64,000 nt of DNA from Paenibacillus qinlingensis (GTDB taxonomy: Bacteria > Bacillota > Bacilli > Paenibacillales > NBRC-103111). Both the position numbers and the translations under genes were made by a program. Shown one piece after another: positions 1 to 8,803 of the stretch; within the stretch, counting starts at the first letter, position 1, and the number at the start of each line of letters is the position of its first letter. The notes beneath the pieces are model-generated. The model was not told the DNA's origin, searched no databases, and saw only the letters and a list, made by a program, of their open reading frames with translations. Location: contig NZ_JABMKY010000030.1 of NCBI RefSeq assembly GCF_013204845.1, forward strand, positions 1-64,000, read 5' to 3'.

Positions 1-120
1 CTTTTTAACGACACAACCAAATATATCTTGCTTTCTTTCAATCAACATTGAAATCTAAAGGATGAAATCCTGCGAATAGACGAGCTTGCGTGAGGAAATT
101 AAATCATACCGAGGGAGTTG

Positions 121-195
121 AGCGAAAGGCTGCCGAGCGTGCCGGCAGCCTCCCATTGCTGTGTATTGAACAAATGTTCCCAGTTAGCTACCTAT
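121..195. repeat. dispersed hairpin repeat, copy A
   Basis: A stem of GGCTGCCG (128-135) and CGGCAGCC (143-150) is followed by TGTTCCCAGTTAGCT, the right-arm signature of a family found about twelve times in this window. It lies just 3' of the minus-strand PIN-like gene. The preceding 120 bases at the window edge show no gene that I can support. Confidence 0.7.
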
Positions 196-215
196 AGAAT
201 TCGCTTTAACAGAGG

Positions 216-1439
216 TTACATTTTCGTGTTAGTTAACACTTTTAATAATTGTTGCTGATCTATACGATCGTAATAAGCCCTTAGATCCTCCGAACGCACC
301 AAAATCTTACGATCTACGAGAACAGCCGCGAGTTTCCCTGCACAATTTATAGTTGGAAATTTTAAGGTGAATAAGTCGCGTCTTGTGGTAATTGGAAAAG
401 CGTAGTACGATCCATTTTCCAATGTATCAAAGAGAAGTGCCTGTCTAATCCTATGATCAAAGTTATCAAACTTATCTACAATATTATAAATATCACCTGG
501 TTTAGGGGTGAACATTTCTGATTGTACTTGTTCTTCCCGTTCCACCTCGTTAATGGAATTAATTTCCTCAACAGCTTTCGCCGACTCTGGAAAATCTATT
601 ATTAATTTCGTTGCTTGATCGATGAATTCATTGTATGTATAAATCTGAACGTATTGGCCCGAAATTCTATAAAATTCGTTTAATAACTCAGGATGAGGTC
701 GCTTCAATTCGTTATATCTAACCCACCAATCGGGCTTTACATCATCCGTAATAAAAATGATAGGTTTAGATTCTTCTGTTGCCTTTTCCATCAGTTCTTT
801 CCAAATAACCAAATCACCGTATTTCCTGTAATCTTCTTTATTAACAGCATCTTTGAAGCCAGGTGGAATACTAAGAGCGTAGCGCTTATTTCCTTCCTCA
901 TAGATCTTCAAAAGTTCTACTGGATGAAATCCGTCTCCCACATTATCACCAAAGATTTCAAATATCCCTTTTGAAATTGGATCTTCAGCTTTTAATAAGG
1001 GACCGTCGAAGTACTCTTTTCTGTCCATTTTATCAGGGCACTTGTCAATCATTATAGATAGTTTCTCTTTTAATTCATTTAGCTCATTTTGCAAATCAGC
1101 TGCAAGTTGAGAACGAAATCTAATTGCTGATTTTTCTACCCCAGTTACTAACGCATCTAAGCCATTTTTGAAATATTGCTTCGAATTTTGCAATGACTTT
1201 AGCTCAGTTTCAATAACGAATTGCCGGTTGAAGTAGAATTCCTTACCTACTTGATACGGCATCCAGAGACGATTCTTAAAGGTTTGAAGGACACGTAAAA
1301 ACTGACTCCTAGCATCAGGGGTCATTTTATACGTATTTAGTAATGTATTAGTATCCAATGAAATTATGGCATTTGACCATAACTCACCAGTTACATCATA
1401 CTCGTAACCAGAGTATGCGATAAATTTTGATGACACCAA
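216..1439 (-). CDS. PIN-like domain protein (PIN_8 / DUF4935 type), putative RNase
   Basis: 407 residues. The N-terminal segment IISLDTNTLLNTYK puts a likely metal-binding Asp at residue 29, followed by RLWMPYQVGKEFYFNR. A second strand-acidic motif, IIFITDDVKPDWW, sits near residue 230. Together these match the PIN-like family whose members are magnesium-dependent ribonucleases, often in defence or toxin settings. A Lys/Glu-rich stretch of about residues 75-140 probably forms a coiled coil. The start is TTG, supported by GAGGAG six bases upstream. It has no partner gene next to it and is flanked on both sides by hairpin repeats, so it looks like a single-gene unit. The nuclease activity is inferred from the family. 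Confidence 0.75.
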   Translation of the reverse strand: MVSSKFIAYSGYEYDVTGELWSNAIISLDTNTLLNTYKMTPDARSQFLRVLQTFKNRLWMPYQVGKEFYFNRQFVIETELKSLQNSKQYFKNGLDALVTGVEKSAIRFRSQLAADLQNELNELKEKLSIMIDKCPDKMDRKEYFDGPLLKAEDPISKGIFEIFGDNVGDGFHPVELLKIYEEGNKRYALSIPPGFKDAVNKEDYRKYGDLVIWKELMEKATEESKPIIFITDDVKPDWWVRYNELKRPHPELLNEFYRISGQYVQIYTYNEFIDQATKLIIDFPESAKAVEEINSINEVEREEQVQSEMFTPKPGDIYNIVDKFDNFDHRIRQALLFDTLENGSYYAFPITTRRDLFTLKFPTINCAGKLAAVLVDRKILVRSEDLRAYYDRIDQQQLLKVLTNTKM

Positions 1440-1533
1440 AGCCCACTCCTCATTGTCTACTACCTTTAATTCCCATGTTAGGTCCCAACTTATGGTAACA
1501 TAAATCGACGAATGTTAGTAGAACGAGTTGACT

Positions 1534-1590
1534 AATCTGCCCTACAGCCTTCTCATAATGTTATTTAACTAATGTTCCTACGTTAGCTTA
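1534..1590. repeat. dispersed hairpin repeat, copy F (stem deleted)
   Basis: It carries a left-arm trace (AATCTGCCC) and a right arm (CTAATGTTCCTACGTTAGCTTA) without the central GC-rich stem, so it is an internally deleted member of the family. Its end touches the stop codon of the GNAT gene. Confidence 0.5.
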
Positions 1591-2073
1591 GTCCGCCGCT
1601 GGTATTGTTAGAATGAATTTTTGGCGAGATCCCCCTTCGGGACCATACGGAACCAACTCGTTTGAAGGAAAAAAACTAAACTTTTCATAAAGCCTTCTTG
1701 CAGCTTGACCGTCAGGAATGTCGTCACCAAACGTAATAACAGATATTTCAGAATGGGAATGAACTAGACCTAAGATATGATTAAGCAATTCCGTTGCTAC
1801 TCCCTTTCCCCTCGATTGGGTTGAAACAGATAGCCACCCAATTTTGTAGCTTGATGCATTTGTTGAAGAAAACAATAATCCACCAAGTAAGTTCGACCCT
1901 GGTGAACCATTATTCTCTCGTATACAAAACGCAGTACCTCGATTAACATTTTTCTCTAATGCTTTAATAAAACTTGGGTCATCCACCATTGGACCAAAAA
2001 GGTATTCTACCTCAGCGGCTAGTTTCAACCATCCCTTTATGTCTTCATTTGATGCGTTCACGACATTCGTCAT
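1588..2073 (-). CDS. GNAT family N-acetyltransferase
   Basis: 161 residues, the usual size of a single GNAT domain. The acetyl-CoA binding loop is visible as QSRGKGVA (residues 86-93), preceded by the beta-4 strand KIGWLSVS and followed by the helix TELLNHILGLV. The C-terminal part, AARRLYEKFSFFPSNELV, is the usual strand-helix ending. It transfers acetyl from acetyl-CoA to an amine; the substrate cannot be told. The ATG has GGGGGA seven bases upstream. It stands alone between two repeat copies, with no operon partner. Confidence 0.85.
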   Translation of the reverse strand: MTNVVNASNEDIKGWLKLAAEVEYLFGPMVDDPSFIKALEKNVNRGTAFCIRENNGSPGSNLLGGLLFSSTNASSYKIGWLSVSTQSRGKGVATELLNHILGLVHSHSEISVITFGDDIPDGQAARRLYEKFSFFPSNELVPYGPEGGSRQKFILTIPAAD

Positions 2074-2116
2074 TCAGCTTCCCCCAAAAATCACTTAATA
2101 CCTAATATTACCATAG

Positions 2117-2210
2117 TATTCTGCCCGTTACTTCAACAGACAACGGCAGCCTATCGGTGCCGGCTGCCGTCCTGTCTTAATTGAACCATAGTTCCTTGTT
2201 AGCGTAACGT
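2117..2210. repeat. dispersed hairpin repeat, copy B (full length)
   Basis: Left arm ATTCTGCCCGTTA, stem ACGGCAGCC (2143-2151) with GGCTGCCGT (2162-2170), and right arm AGTTCCTTGTTAGCGTAAC. It lies between the GNAT gene and the SUKH gene. The core GTTAGCGTAAC is an imperfect palindrome. Confidence 0.8.
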
Positions 2211-2331
2211 TCTACTTCTATATTTCTTTTAAACAATTTCTGTCAGACTTCCTTAATGCGTTCTATCGGAATAGCAAACTCAAAAATAAAAGTCTGATCA
2301 AAATCTTTCTAACAAAAAGACACACTTCTGC

Positions 2332-2817
2332 TTAATCACAAAGCATACTCAGTAATTCAGAAAAAGTATTACACACAGGCTCTAAGGCTTCCCTAAGCCA
2401 TAATTCTAAAGGCTTCCTTGCTAGTTGATCTTCATCAAGATCATTAATCGCATAACCCTGCTCATGGTCAAAAAAGACTATACTTGGTACAGACTGGGTA
2501 CCATTTTTATAATCAAAACAAATGAAGTTGCCACCAGCGTCAATTGAGAAGGGGATTATCTCGGATGGCAACCTTTCTTCTAAAGCTTCAAATACCATCC
2601 GGATATTTTCAACGTCCTTTTCATTAATACTTAAAAGAGCTCCAAATGACATTTCCCTACCGTTAACTTCGAAAAAGTTAGGTACCGGCATTGCACCATT
2701 GTTTTCTCTAATACATTCTAAATAATCATCAGGAAATGTAACCCCTAGAAACTCTTCAAGTTTCTTAATTTCATCTGATGATACGTCACTTACTTTAAAT
2801 CTCCAGTGAATTTCCAT
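2332..2817 (-). CDS. SMI1/KNR4 (SUKH) family protein
   Basis: 161 residues covering one SUKH domain. The N-terminal signature is EIKKLEEFLGVTFPDDYLE followed by IRENNGA. The middle has IIPFSIDAGGNFICFDY, and the end has a charged helix with LWLREAL. SUKH proteins are common immunity proteins for contact-dependent and polymorphic toxins, and some have other roles. No toxin gene is adjacent, so an orphan immunity role is only inferred. ATG with AGGAGG upstream. Flanked by repeat copies B and C. Confidence 0.85.
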   Translation of the reverse strand: MEIHWRFKVSDVSSDEIKKLEEFLGVTFPDDYLECIRENNGAMPVPNFFEVNGREMSFGALLSINEKDVENIRMVFEALEERLPSEIIPFSIDAGGNFICFDYKNGTQSVPSIVFFDHEQGYAINDLDEDQLARKPLELWLREALEPVCNTFSELLSMLCD

Positions 2818-2910
2818 TCAAACTCCTCCTAGTATCGAATGTTTTCGCCCCATATTGCTCATCCATCCCGATCACTAGGCCAGATGCCTTTTCTTTTTGT
2901 TATATTTAAC

Positions 2911-3038
2911 CTATCGTTCTGCGTTAGCGTAATGACATGACCTGTCATCGATATTACGGTTCACCGCGCTGTCTGTAACGGCAAGTTTTAAGGCCATCCT
3001 TTGCGGATAGCCCTTCACGGTATCTTATGCTTTCTTGC
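2911..3038. repeat. dispersed repeat, copy C (right half plus extension)
   Basis: CTATCGTTCTGCGTTAGCGTAATG is a right arm. It is followed by the small palindrome ATGACATGACCTGTCAT and, about 60 bases on, by CCATCCTTTGCGG, which also occurs in copy I near 44.77 kb. The segment CTGTCTGTAACGGCAAGTT at 2971-2989 nearly matches one arm of the inverted repeat at 46.9 kb. The rest of the gap to 3093 shows no gene. Confidence 0.6.
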
Positions 3039-3093
3039 CAAAGATACCTGCCTACAAGTCCTAACTTGTCCGACTAATAAACACGCAAAAACA

Positions 3094-4377
3094 TCATGTC
3101 TGCTGATAATTTACGGCCGCAATCAGACAAGCCCTACATAGAAAAGTATAGAAAATCCCCTCACTGTCAGCTGCTTGTTCCATATCCATTTGTCCAATAA
3201 ATACCATAGTCTCTAAGCAGCAGGGACATGTGGGATACTCCGCATCCTGAATCCAGGCTGGATGACCTCCGATCTGAGATGTGGGTGCCTCAAGCGTCCA
3301 ATAGGCCCCTTCGTAGGTTCCCATCGGTCGATCCGATAGTCGCATGGTACTACATGTCAGTTCTTCATCCGGCTCTGTTTCTGGCAAAAATTCAGGAACG
3401 GTATTAAATTTACTCCACGAATAGCTACCATCCAACTCCACATTCGTAAACACTGTACCATAGCAGTTACAATGCATACAGGCCGCAATCCTTAACCGCT
3501 GGCCGGAAAGCTTTAAAAATTGAACTAATGGATCCTGTAAATCACAATCAATCAACACCATTAGTTTACCATGACACCATGGACAACATTGGTCATCCGA
3601 TTGCAGGGCTACTACCGCTGCCTTTACAGACTCTGATCCACCGATCTTTTCCCCATACACTTCAAAAATAAAGCTATCGAGGTGGAAAAGATGCCGTTTC
3701 TGACCATCCTGGTCCAGTTCCCAACCAGCTTCATGAGCATAATTCTCTGGAGGGACATAAAGATTTGATGCCCAAACAGGCGGATTTTTCTTCCATTTCG
3801 CGAACAACCGTACAACCACTTCATCACCAATCCAAGCCAGGGCCAGCAACAGATGATTACGGTTAGCTGGATCTCGCTCCACCAGATGGATTAGTTCATC
3901 GCGGATAGCTGGCCTCGCTTCCTTATAGAGGATGCCAGGATAATACTTGCCTTTGTGGAAGAGGGCATTTAATCCGCTTTCGATTTGGGCATCTGTAAAA
4001 CACACCAGTGACAGCAGGATGGTTTCGGCTTGGTCAAAGTCTCCTTGATCAATCAACGAAATCGCGTATGTTTCCAATCGCTCGCGATCGCCTTTAGTCA
4101 GTTGATGATATAGTTCCTGCGCGCTTTTATGGTATGGAAGGTCTCTCTCAAGCGGGTTGTATTTCCGAGGTGTATGCATGATTTTTAGAATCTCAACTGG
4201 ATCAATTATACCTTTATACCGATCAACATCTTTCCGATTTTGTAAGATATATGCCTCCTTCTCCAAGGCTAGCTTTTTCTGATGGCATGGCATACAAGTC
4301 CCGCCTGTCTTTAGAGCAGTTGTAGGAAGAATGGTTGCAGAACAACCGGAGTTTTGGCAGGGCACACGTTCGCTCAT
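3094..4377 (-). CDS. Cys-rich zinc-binding protein with DUF1963-like C-terminus
   Basis: 427 residues from the ATG at 4377, which follows GGGAGA by six bases; an ATG five codons earlier has no good ribosome site. The N-terminus has a CxNxxC plus CMPC cluster (a likely zinc ribbon), followed by a helical region of about 200 residues. Two more metal-type clusters are CCPWC and CMHC in the middle, and CPCC with CRAC at the end. The motif IGGHPAWIQDAEYPTC resembles the YwqG/DUF1963 family, often annotated near toxin or immunity genes. Function is unknown. It is an isolated gene between repeat copies C and D. Confidence 0.6.
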   Translation of the reverse strand: MSERVPCQNSGCSATILPTTALKTGGTCMPCHQKKLALEKEAYILQNRKDVDRYKGIIDPVEILKIMHTPRKYNPLERDLPYHKSAQELYHQLTKGDRERLETYAISLIDQGDFDQAETILLSLVCFTDAQIESGLNALFHKGKYYPGILYKEARPAIRDELIHLVERDPANRNHLLLALAWIGDEVVVRLFAKWKKNPPVWASNLYVPPENYAHEAGWELDQDGQKRHLFHLDSFIFEVYGEKIGGSESVKAAVVALQSDDQCCPWCHGKLMVLIDCDLQDPLVQFLKLSGQRLRIAACMHCNCYGTVFTNVELDGSYSWSKFNTVPEFLPETEPDEELTCSTMRLSDRPMGTYEGAYWTLEAPTSQIGGHPAWIQDAEYPTCPCCLETMVFIGQMDMEQAADSEGIFYTFLCRACLIAAVNYQQT

Positions 4378-4515
4378 TGAATTATCTCCCATTTATTGTA
4401 AATTCTCTATGTGTGGACTGATACATGAATACCCTCTCGAGTCACATTGATCTGCCGGCTAAATACGTCAATTTTTCACTTCTACATACCACAATCTCTT
4501 CTCCAGACATTCCCA

Positions 4516-4612
4516 TTATCCTCCCCGTTAGCGGAACAGGCTACCGAGAATAAATCTGCGGTAGCCTGTTTTGGCAATTTATTGTGCTATCGTTTCTCGT
4601 TAACGTAATCGA
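4516..4612. repeat. dispersed hairpin repeat, copy D (full length)
   Basis: Left arm ATTATCCTCCCCGTTAGC, 12-bp stem AACAGGCTACCG (4535-4546) with CGGTAGCCTGTT (4559-4570), and right arm CTATCGTTTCTCGTTAACGTAAT. It ends seven bases before the next gene. Confidence 0.8.
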
Positions 4613-4618
4613 GCGTTT

Positions 4619-4813
4619 TCACTTGTTTTTGTTATTTCTATAAATACCGACAGCTAATCCTACTACAATTCCAAATGAAGTTCCAAATACAAGTCCATCG
4701 CTTACATTACCGAATACTGCTCCAAATGCGACACCAAAAGCGGAACCAAAAGCGGCACCTAAAGCAATTCCAACGCCGATGAAAGAACCATTTCCGTCAT
4801 CTTTCATTTTCAA
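4619..4813 (-). CDS. small glycine-zipper membrane protein
   Basis: 64 residues. Almost the whole length is a Gly/Ala-rich hydrophobic run with GxxxG-type spacing (GVGIALGAAFGSAFGVAFGA), ending in the basic tail YRNNKNK. This is the layout of glycine-zipper membrane peptides. The start is TTG, seven bases after GGAG; the ATG two codons later is too far from that site. Role unknown. Flanked by repeat copies D and E, making it the last unit of the cassette-like series. Confidence 0.6.
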   Translation of the reverse strand: MKMKDDGNGSFIGVGIALGAAFGSAFGVAFGAVFGNVSDGLVFGTSFGIVVGLAVGIYRNNKNK

Positions 4814-4940
4814 ATAATCACTCCGCTTCTTAATTTCATTCCAAAGCTTTACTGCTGTGTCAGTTTCGCCTCATACAACGACTTTCCAAAAGATGTAGGT
4901 ATAACTCTATACGTTGCCAACTACTTAATGTTTCACCACG

Positions 4941-5012
4941 CTAATCTGCCCGTTCGGAGTGAAGGGCTACCACGTCGGCAGCCCTTCAGATGTTTAGCTA
5001 TCGTTCACCGAT
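4941..5012. repeat. dispersed hairpin repeat, copy E
   Basis: Left arm AATCTGCCCGTT, stem GAAGGGCT (4961-4968) with AGCCCTTC (4980-4987), and right arm CTATCGTTCACCGATT. It marks the border between the small accessory genes and the sugar importer. No gene was seen in 4814-5106. Confidence 0.7.
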
Positions 5013-5106
5013 TCCCCAATCATTGGTTTGTACCGATTTTAGACTACCTTTATCCGGATGAATCGTTTCACTAGTTTGCATAGGTATGAACTCCAATCTA
5101 AACATT

Positions 5107-6000
5107 TTAGCCTTTGACGGAACCAAGCGTTATTCCTTTAACAAAGTATTTTTGGAAAAACGGATAAATCATCAATAGAGGAAGCATGGAAATGAAAATT
5201 TTCGCCGCATTCAACGTCTGGTTGGATAAGGTTGTCATTCTCTTGGCGGATTCCGCGTCCATTTTGGACGGGTCAATAACGAGAGCTACTTGCCGAATAT
5301 AAGACTGCAGAGGGTAATTCTCATTCTTCGTCATTAATACGAGGGCTTGAAAAAATTCATTCCAATGACCTACAATGGTAAACACCAGAATCGTTGCCAG
5401 CACAGGTGTTGATAAAGGTAAAAATATGCCGAACAGAATACGCCACGGTCCCGCGCCATCCATCAGAGCGGATTCTTCCATTTCCTTCGGCAAGTTCCGG
5501 AAGTAATTCATGACCAGTATGACATTAAAAACAGGTAAGCCGCCTCCGAGCACAAGACCCCAAATACTATTAATCATACCGAGGCTTTTCATTGTCATAT
5601 ACCACGGAATCAACCCGCCGTTAAATAGCATACAAAAAATTAGAAGCCACATGATGACATTTCTCGGTTTAAAATCTTTCGATGTTTTGGCCAGCGGATA
5701 TGCCATTAATAACACGACGAAAAATGTAATGACGGTTGCATAGAGTACACGCTGTACGGAAATATAGAACGATCTAAAAAATTGCTCGTCACTAATAATT
5801 GTTAGGTACGAGCCAAATGTAAAACCTTGAGGCCAAAGAAACACGTGCCCTGCAGCTACTGCCGCTTTATCGCTCAGAGAGACCACTAATGTGTACCAAA
5901 CGGGTAAAACACAAAGGAGCGTAATCAATATAAGAAGCAGTACATTAACACCATTTCCTATCCTAGAAAGAAATGAGCGTTCTTCAATCATCATCATCAA
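5107..6000 (-). CDS. carbohydrate ABC transporter permease (LplC/YtcP type)
   Basis: 297 residues with six predicted membrane segments. The cytoplasmic EAA loop is visible at EMEESALMDGAGPWRILFGI, the site that contacts the ATPase. The C-terminus, YFVKGITLGSVKG, is typical of the LplC/YtcP class of polysaccharide permeases. It pairs with the permease ten bases upstream and with the lipoprotein at 6967. No ATPase is encoded here, as is usual for systems sharing an MsmX-like ATPase. The start region is a TTG followed by three ATG codons; AAAGG best fits the second or third codon. Substrate not determined. Confidence 0.9.
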   Translation of the reverse strand: MMMMIEERSFLSRIGNGVNVLLLILITLLCVLPVWYTLVVSLSDKAAVAAGHVFLWPQGFTFGSYLTIISDEQFFRSFYISVQRVLYATVITFFVVLLMAYPLAKTSKDFKPRNVIMWLLIFCMLFNGGLIPWYMTMKSLGMINSIWGLVLGGGLPVFNVILVMNYFRNLPKEMEESALMDGAGPWRILFGIFLPLSTPVLATILVFTIVGHWNEFFQALVLMTKNENYPLQSYIRQVALVIDPSKMDAESAKRMTTLSNQTLNAAKIFISMLPLLMIYPFFQKYFVKGITLGSVKG

Positions 6001-6009
6001 ACCTTTCTA

Positions 6010-6900
6010 TTAGAAAATTCGATAATTCGCAAAGCGGTATGCTAATCCGTACGAGATGGATATCAAGACTAGACCGACAACCGATTTAAGAAGTCCAACC
6101 GCTGTAGCCAATCCATACTGCATATCAAGTAAGCCTGCCCGATAGACCCAGGTATCAATAATATCACCTGTCGAATATACGGTCGGATTATATAGATTGA
6201 ATATTTGATCGAACCCGGCATTTAGAATGTTTCCCAAGCTTAATGTGCCAAGCAGAACAGCAACCGGTAATATACTCGGAAGCGTAATGCTAATCAGCCG
6301 TTTAAACTGGGAAGCCCCATCTATGGCTGCGGCTTCGTACATTTCAGGGTTAATGGACGTCAGTGCCGCGAAAAAAATAATTGCGGCAAAACCAAATTCC
6401 TTCCAAATATCACTTGCGACTACGAGACCAGGGAAAATATTAGCATTTGCAAAGAACAGAATGGGGTCAACACCGAAACCAGACAACATCTGGTTGATTG
6501 GACCCGTCAGAGAGAAAATATCCAGCATGATGCCAGCAATTATGACCCACGATAAAAAGTGAGGCAAATACACAATTGTTTGAACCGAACGGCTGAACAA
6601 CCTGTTTTTCACTTCATTTAACATAAGAGCAAATACTAAGGGAACGATCAAGTTACCAATCATTTTCATTAAAGCAATAACAATCGTATTCTGAAATATT
6701 TGTTTACTATCATCAAGTTCGAACATATAACGGAAATTTTCCAATCCGATCCAAGATGACTTCCATAAGCCAATGCCTGGGTTAAAATCTTTAAATGCAA
6801 TCAGTATTCCATACATTGGGAGCAGATTACAAAAGAAAAGCCATAACAATCCAGGCAGAAGCATGAGGTAGTAATGCTTGTAGACTCCTCGTTTTAGCAT
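6010..6900 (-). CDS. ABC transporter permease (LplB type)
   Basis: 296 residues, six membrane segments. The N-terminal portion YLMLLPGLLWLFFCNLLPMY and the EAA-like loop EMYEAAAIDGASQFKRLISI are characteristic of LplB-like sugar permeases. The end, GLAYRFANYRIF, is also class-typical. It forms the inner-membrane channel with the product of the next gene. ATG with AGGGGAGA upstream. It is separated from the lipoprotein gene by a 10-bp hairpin. Confidence 0.9.
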   Translation of the reverse strand: MLKRGVYKHYYLMLLPGLLWLFFCNLLPMYGILIAFKDFNPGIGLWKSSWIGLENFRYMFELDDSKQIFQNTIVIALMKMIGNLIVPLVFALMLNEVKNRLFSRSVQTIVYLPHFLSWVIIAGIMLDIFSLTGPINQMLSGFGVDPILFFANANIFPGLVVASDIWKEFGFAAIIFFAALTSINPEMYEAAAIDGASQFKRLISITLPSILPVAVLLGTLSLGNILNAGFDQIFNLYNPTVYSTGDIIDTWVYRAGLLDMQYGLATAVGLLKSVVGLVLISISYGLAYRFANYRIF

Positions 6901-6922
6901 GTCAATCTCCCCTTAATAAATC

Positions 6923-6957
6923 GAACAAGACGAGTGAGCAAGGCACCCGTCTTGTTC
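6923..6957 (-). other. intercistronic mRNA hairpin between binding-protein and permease genes
   Basis: A perfect 10-bp stem, GAACAAGACG (6923-6932) with CGTCTTGTTC (6948-6957), lies directly after the lipoprotein stop and lacks a real T-run. Such hairpins between binding-protein and permease genes usually protect the upstream message or cause partial termination, raising binding-protein expression. Confidence 0.7.
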
Positions 6958-6966
6958 ATTCTATTT

Positions 6967-8640
6967 TTATTTCAACTCATTTACTTCCTTAGTGATCTGA
7001 TCGCCGCCTTGTTCATTCCATTTTTTCACGAAAGAATCAAACTCATCGATTGGAGCGCTTCCCATAATGATTTTCAGGAAAGTCTCGTCTTCGATCTTCT
7101 TCAAGTTTGCCCATCTGGATTGCATCGTTTTCGTTTGGGCAGTTACAAGGCTTTTCACCCAATTGATTTTGGGAAGAGCATCAACGAATGCAGATCCACC
7201 GTTCAAATGCGCATACAGGTGAGTGAAGAACTCATCATTTTGGTTCCAATTTGGAATGTCATAGTTGTCAAAAGGCTCTTTCTTAACAGCTTTGACATGA
7301 GAAGCAAGTTCAAAAGCAAACCCGTAGTTCAGTTTATCAACTTCCTCGAGCTTCATCTCGCCCTTCAGAACCTTCTGGCTGGATTTGACCGCATATTGCA
7401 ATTGATCACCATGACCCATGATGAGGAACAAAGGAATTTCCTGAGAAGTCATTTCTTTGCCGACAGCTGTTTTATAACTAGGATCTTTTTCGTTTACATG
7501 GATATTGAGCATTTTCATAACGGCTTCTGGATGTTTATATCCCTTCTTCACAACAATAAACGAACTACCCGTTGCTTGATTGGAGTTAAATTTCCCTGAT
7601 GCGTCCAATGGTGCCGCATATGGCCGCCAGTTAGCTTTCGGATCGTTCTTGATTGAATCCGTCAAATTGTAAGGAGACCACCATGGTCCGAAAAATATTC
7701 CCGTTTTCCCGCTTGAGATGACCTCTTGCGTGCTTTTCCGGAGACCCATTTCCTTATCCAGGATTCCTTTGGCATACCAATCACGCATTGTGGCTAACGA
7801 TTGTTTAGTCTCAGGCAGGGTGGATCCGTATACAGCACTACCGTCCTTATCTTTGACCCAGATACCTGGGTAAGCGTTATTAGCAAAGAACATCGGCGAG
7901 AAATTTAAATAATGGTCTCCAGAAGTAAGGAAGTTGGAATACAGAGCTCCTCCCTGTTGTGTACCAACGATGCCAAGCGTGTTCTCTCCACCCATTTTGT
8001 TGTCTATAAATGCTTTCGCAATGATCTCAAGATCTATCAGTGTTTTAGGCGGCTGCAGCCCTAGCTTGTCGAGCCAGTCTTTCCGGATCCAGGTCATCGG
8101 CGCTGAAGGCAAAGTAGTTTCAGGAAGTGCATACAATTTGCCGTCAAAGGTCACTCCATCCAACAGTCCTGGATTTGAATCATAGATTTTTTTCAATCTG
8201 TCGGTTCCATACTTTTTGTAAACTTCTGATAAATCGGCCAATTGTCCTGCCTTCACCATTTGCCTTAATTGGGATTCGTTAACCAACATCGCATCCGGCA
8301 GATCATTGCTGGCGATAGCCAAGCTTACTTTTTGACTGTAATCTGTATTTGATGCTTCCCACGCATGTGTGACAGCAATGTTATACGTATCTTTCATCCA
8401 TCGCGTGTAAATGTTGCTTTCAGCAGTATCGCTGCCTCCATACTTATAATTTGGGTCAATTCCTCTACCTATTGCAACCTGTACAGGCTCTGGGAATTTC
8501 GCCATGAGATCCACTTTCACCTCGGCATCTTTACTTGTTGGACTGCTACTTGGGCTAGTACCTTCGTTTTTATCGGCACATGCAATTAAACTTGTGGTTA
8601 CAAGCAGCCCAGCTATTATCGTCATCAAAATCTTTTTCAT
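6967..8640 (-). CDS. extracellular solute-binding lipoprotein (LplA type)
   Basis: 557 residues. The lipoprotein signal peptide MKKILMTIIAGLLVTT ends in the lipobox SLIAC, so Cys becomes the lipidated N-terminus after cleavage. A Ser/Thr-rich linker follows, then a large two-lobed sugar-binding fold with MTWIRKDWLDKLGLQPPKTL, a signature of LplA-like proteins. It captures an oligosaccharide outside the membrane and delivers it to the two permeases. It is the first gene of the transport operon; ATG with GAGGGGGA upstream. The regulator and kinase further upstream probably control it. Confidence 0.9.
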   Translation of the reverse strand: MKKILMTIIAGLLVTTSLIACADKNEGTSPSSSPTSKDAEVKVDLMAKFPEPVQVAIGRGIDPNYKYGGSDTAESNIYTRWMKDTYNIAVTHAWEASNTDYSQKVSLAIASNDLPDAMLVNESQLRQMVKAGQLADLSEVYKKYGTDRLKKIYDSNPGLLDGVTFDGKLYALPETTLPSAPMTWIRKDWLDKLGLQPPKTLIDLEIIAKAFIDNKMGGENTLGIVGTQQGGALYSNFLTSGDHYLNFSPMFFANNAYPGIWVKDKDGSAVYGSTLPETKQSLATMRDWYAKGILDKEMGLRKSTQEVISSGKTGIFFGPWWSPYNLTDSIKNDPKANWRPYAAPLDASGKFNSNQATGSSFIVVKKGYKHPEAVMKMLNIHVNEKDPSYKTAVGKEMTSQEIPLFLIMGHGDQLQYAVKSSQKVLKGEMKLEEVDKLNYGFAFELASHVKAVKKEPFDNYDIPNWNQNDEFFTHLYAHLNGGSAFVDALPKINWVKSLVTAQTKTMQSRWANLKKIEDETFLKIIMGSAPIDEFDSFVKKWNEQGGDQITKEVNELK

Positions 8641-8744
8641 TGCCCTTCCCCCTCTAACGATTCGTCTTTACAATCTCATTTTATCATTGAACACATAGTC
8701 TCAAGTTAGATGACCATATCTAATCAGGTTGACAAATACACAAA

Positions 8745-8787
8745 AATAGAAAAAACGCCCGAAAGGTTTCTACCTCTTTTTCGGACG
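8745..8787 (-). terminator. rho-independent terminator of the two-component genes
   Basis: Read on the minus strand, CGTCCGAAA pairs with TTTCGGGCG (8756-8764 with 8779-8787) and is followed by TTTTTTCTATTTTT. It separates the regulator gene from the downstream lipoprotein-permease operon. Confidence 0.8.
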
Positions 8788-8803
8788 AATGTCTACCCTA
8801 TTA

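Noticed and set aside
100..5012. The repeats could be integron attC sites
   Set aside because: Full copies carry GTTAGCG-type cores in direct orientation at both ends rather than the inverse core RYYYAAC paired with GTTRRRY, and no integron integrase is in the window. Only the cassette-like layout is retained as a finding.
6934..7599. 221-residue plus-strand ORF antisense to the lipoprotein gene
   Set aside because: Composition follows from the antisense of a clear solute-binding protein gene.
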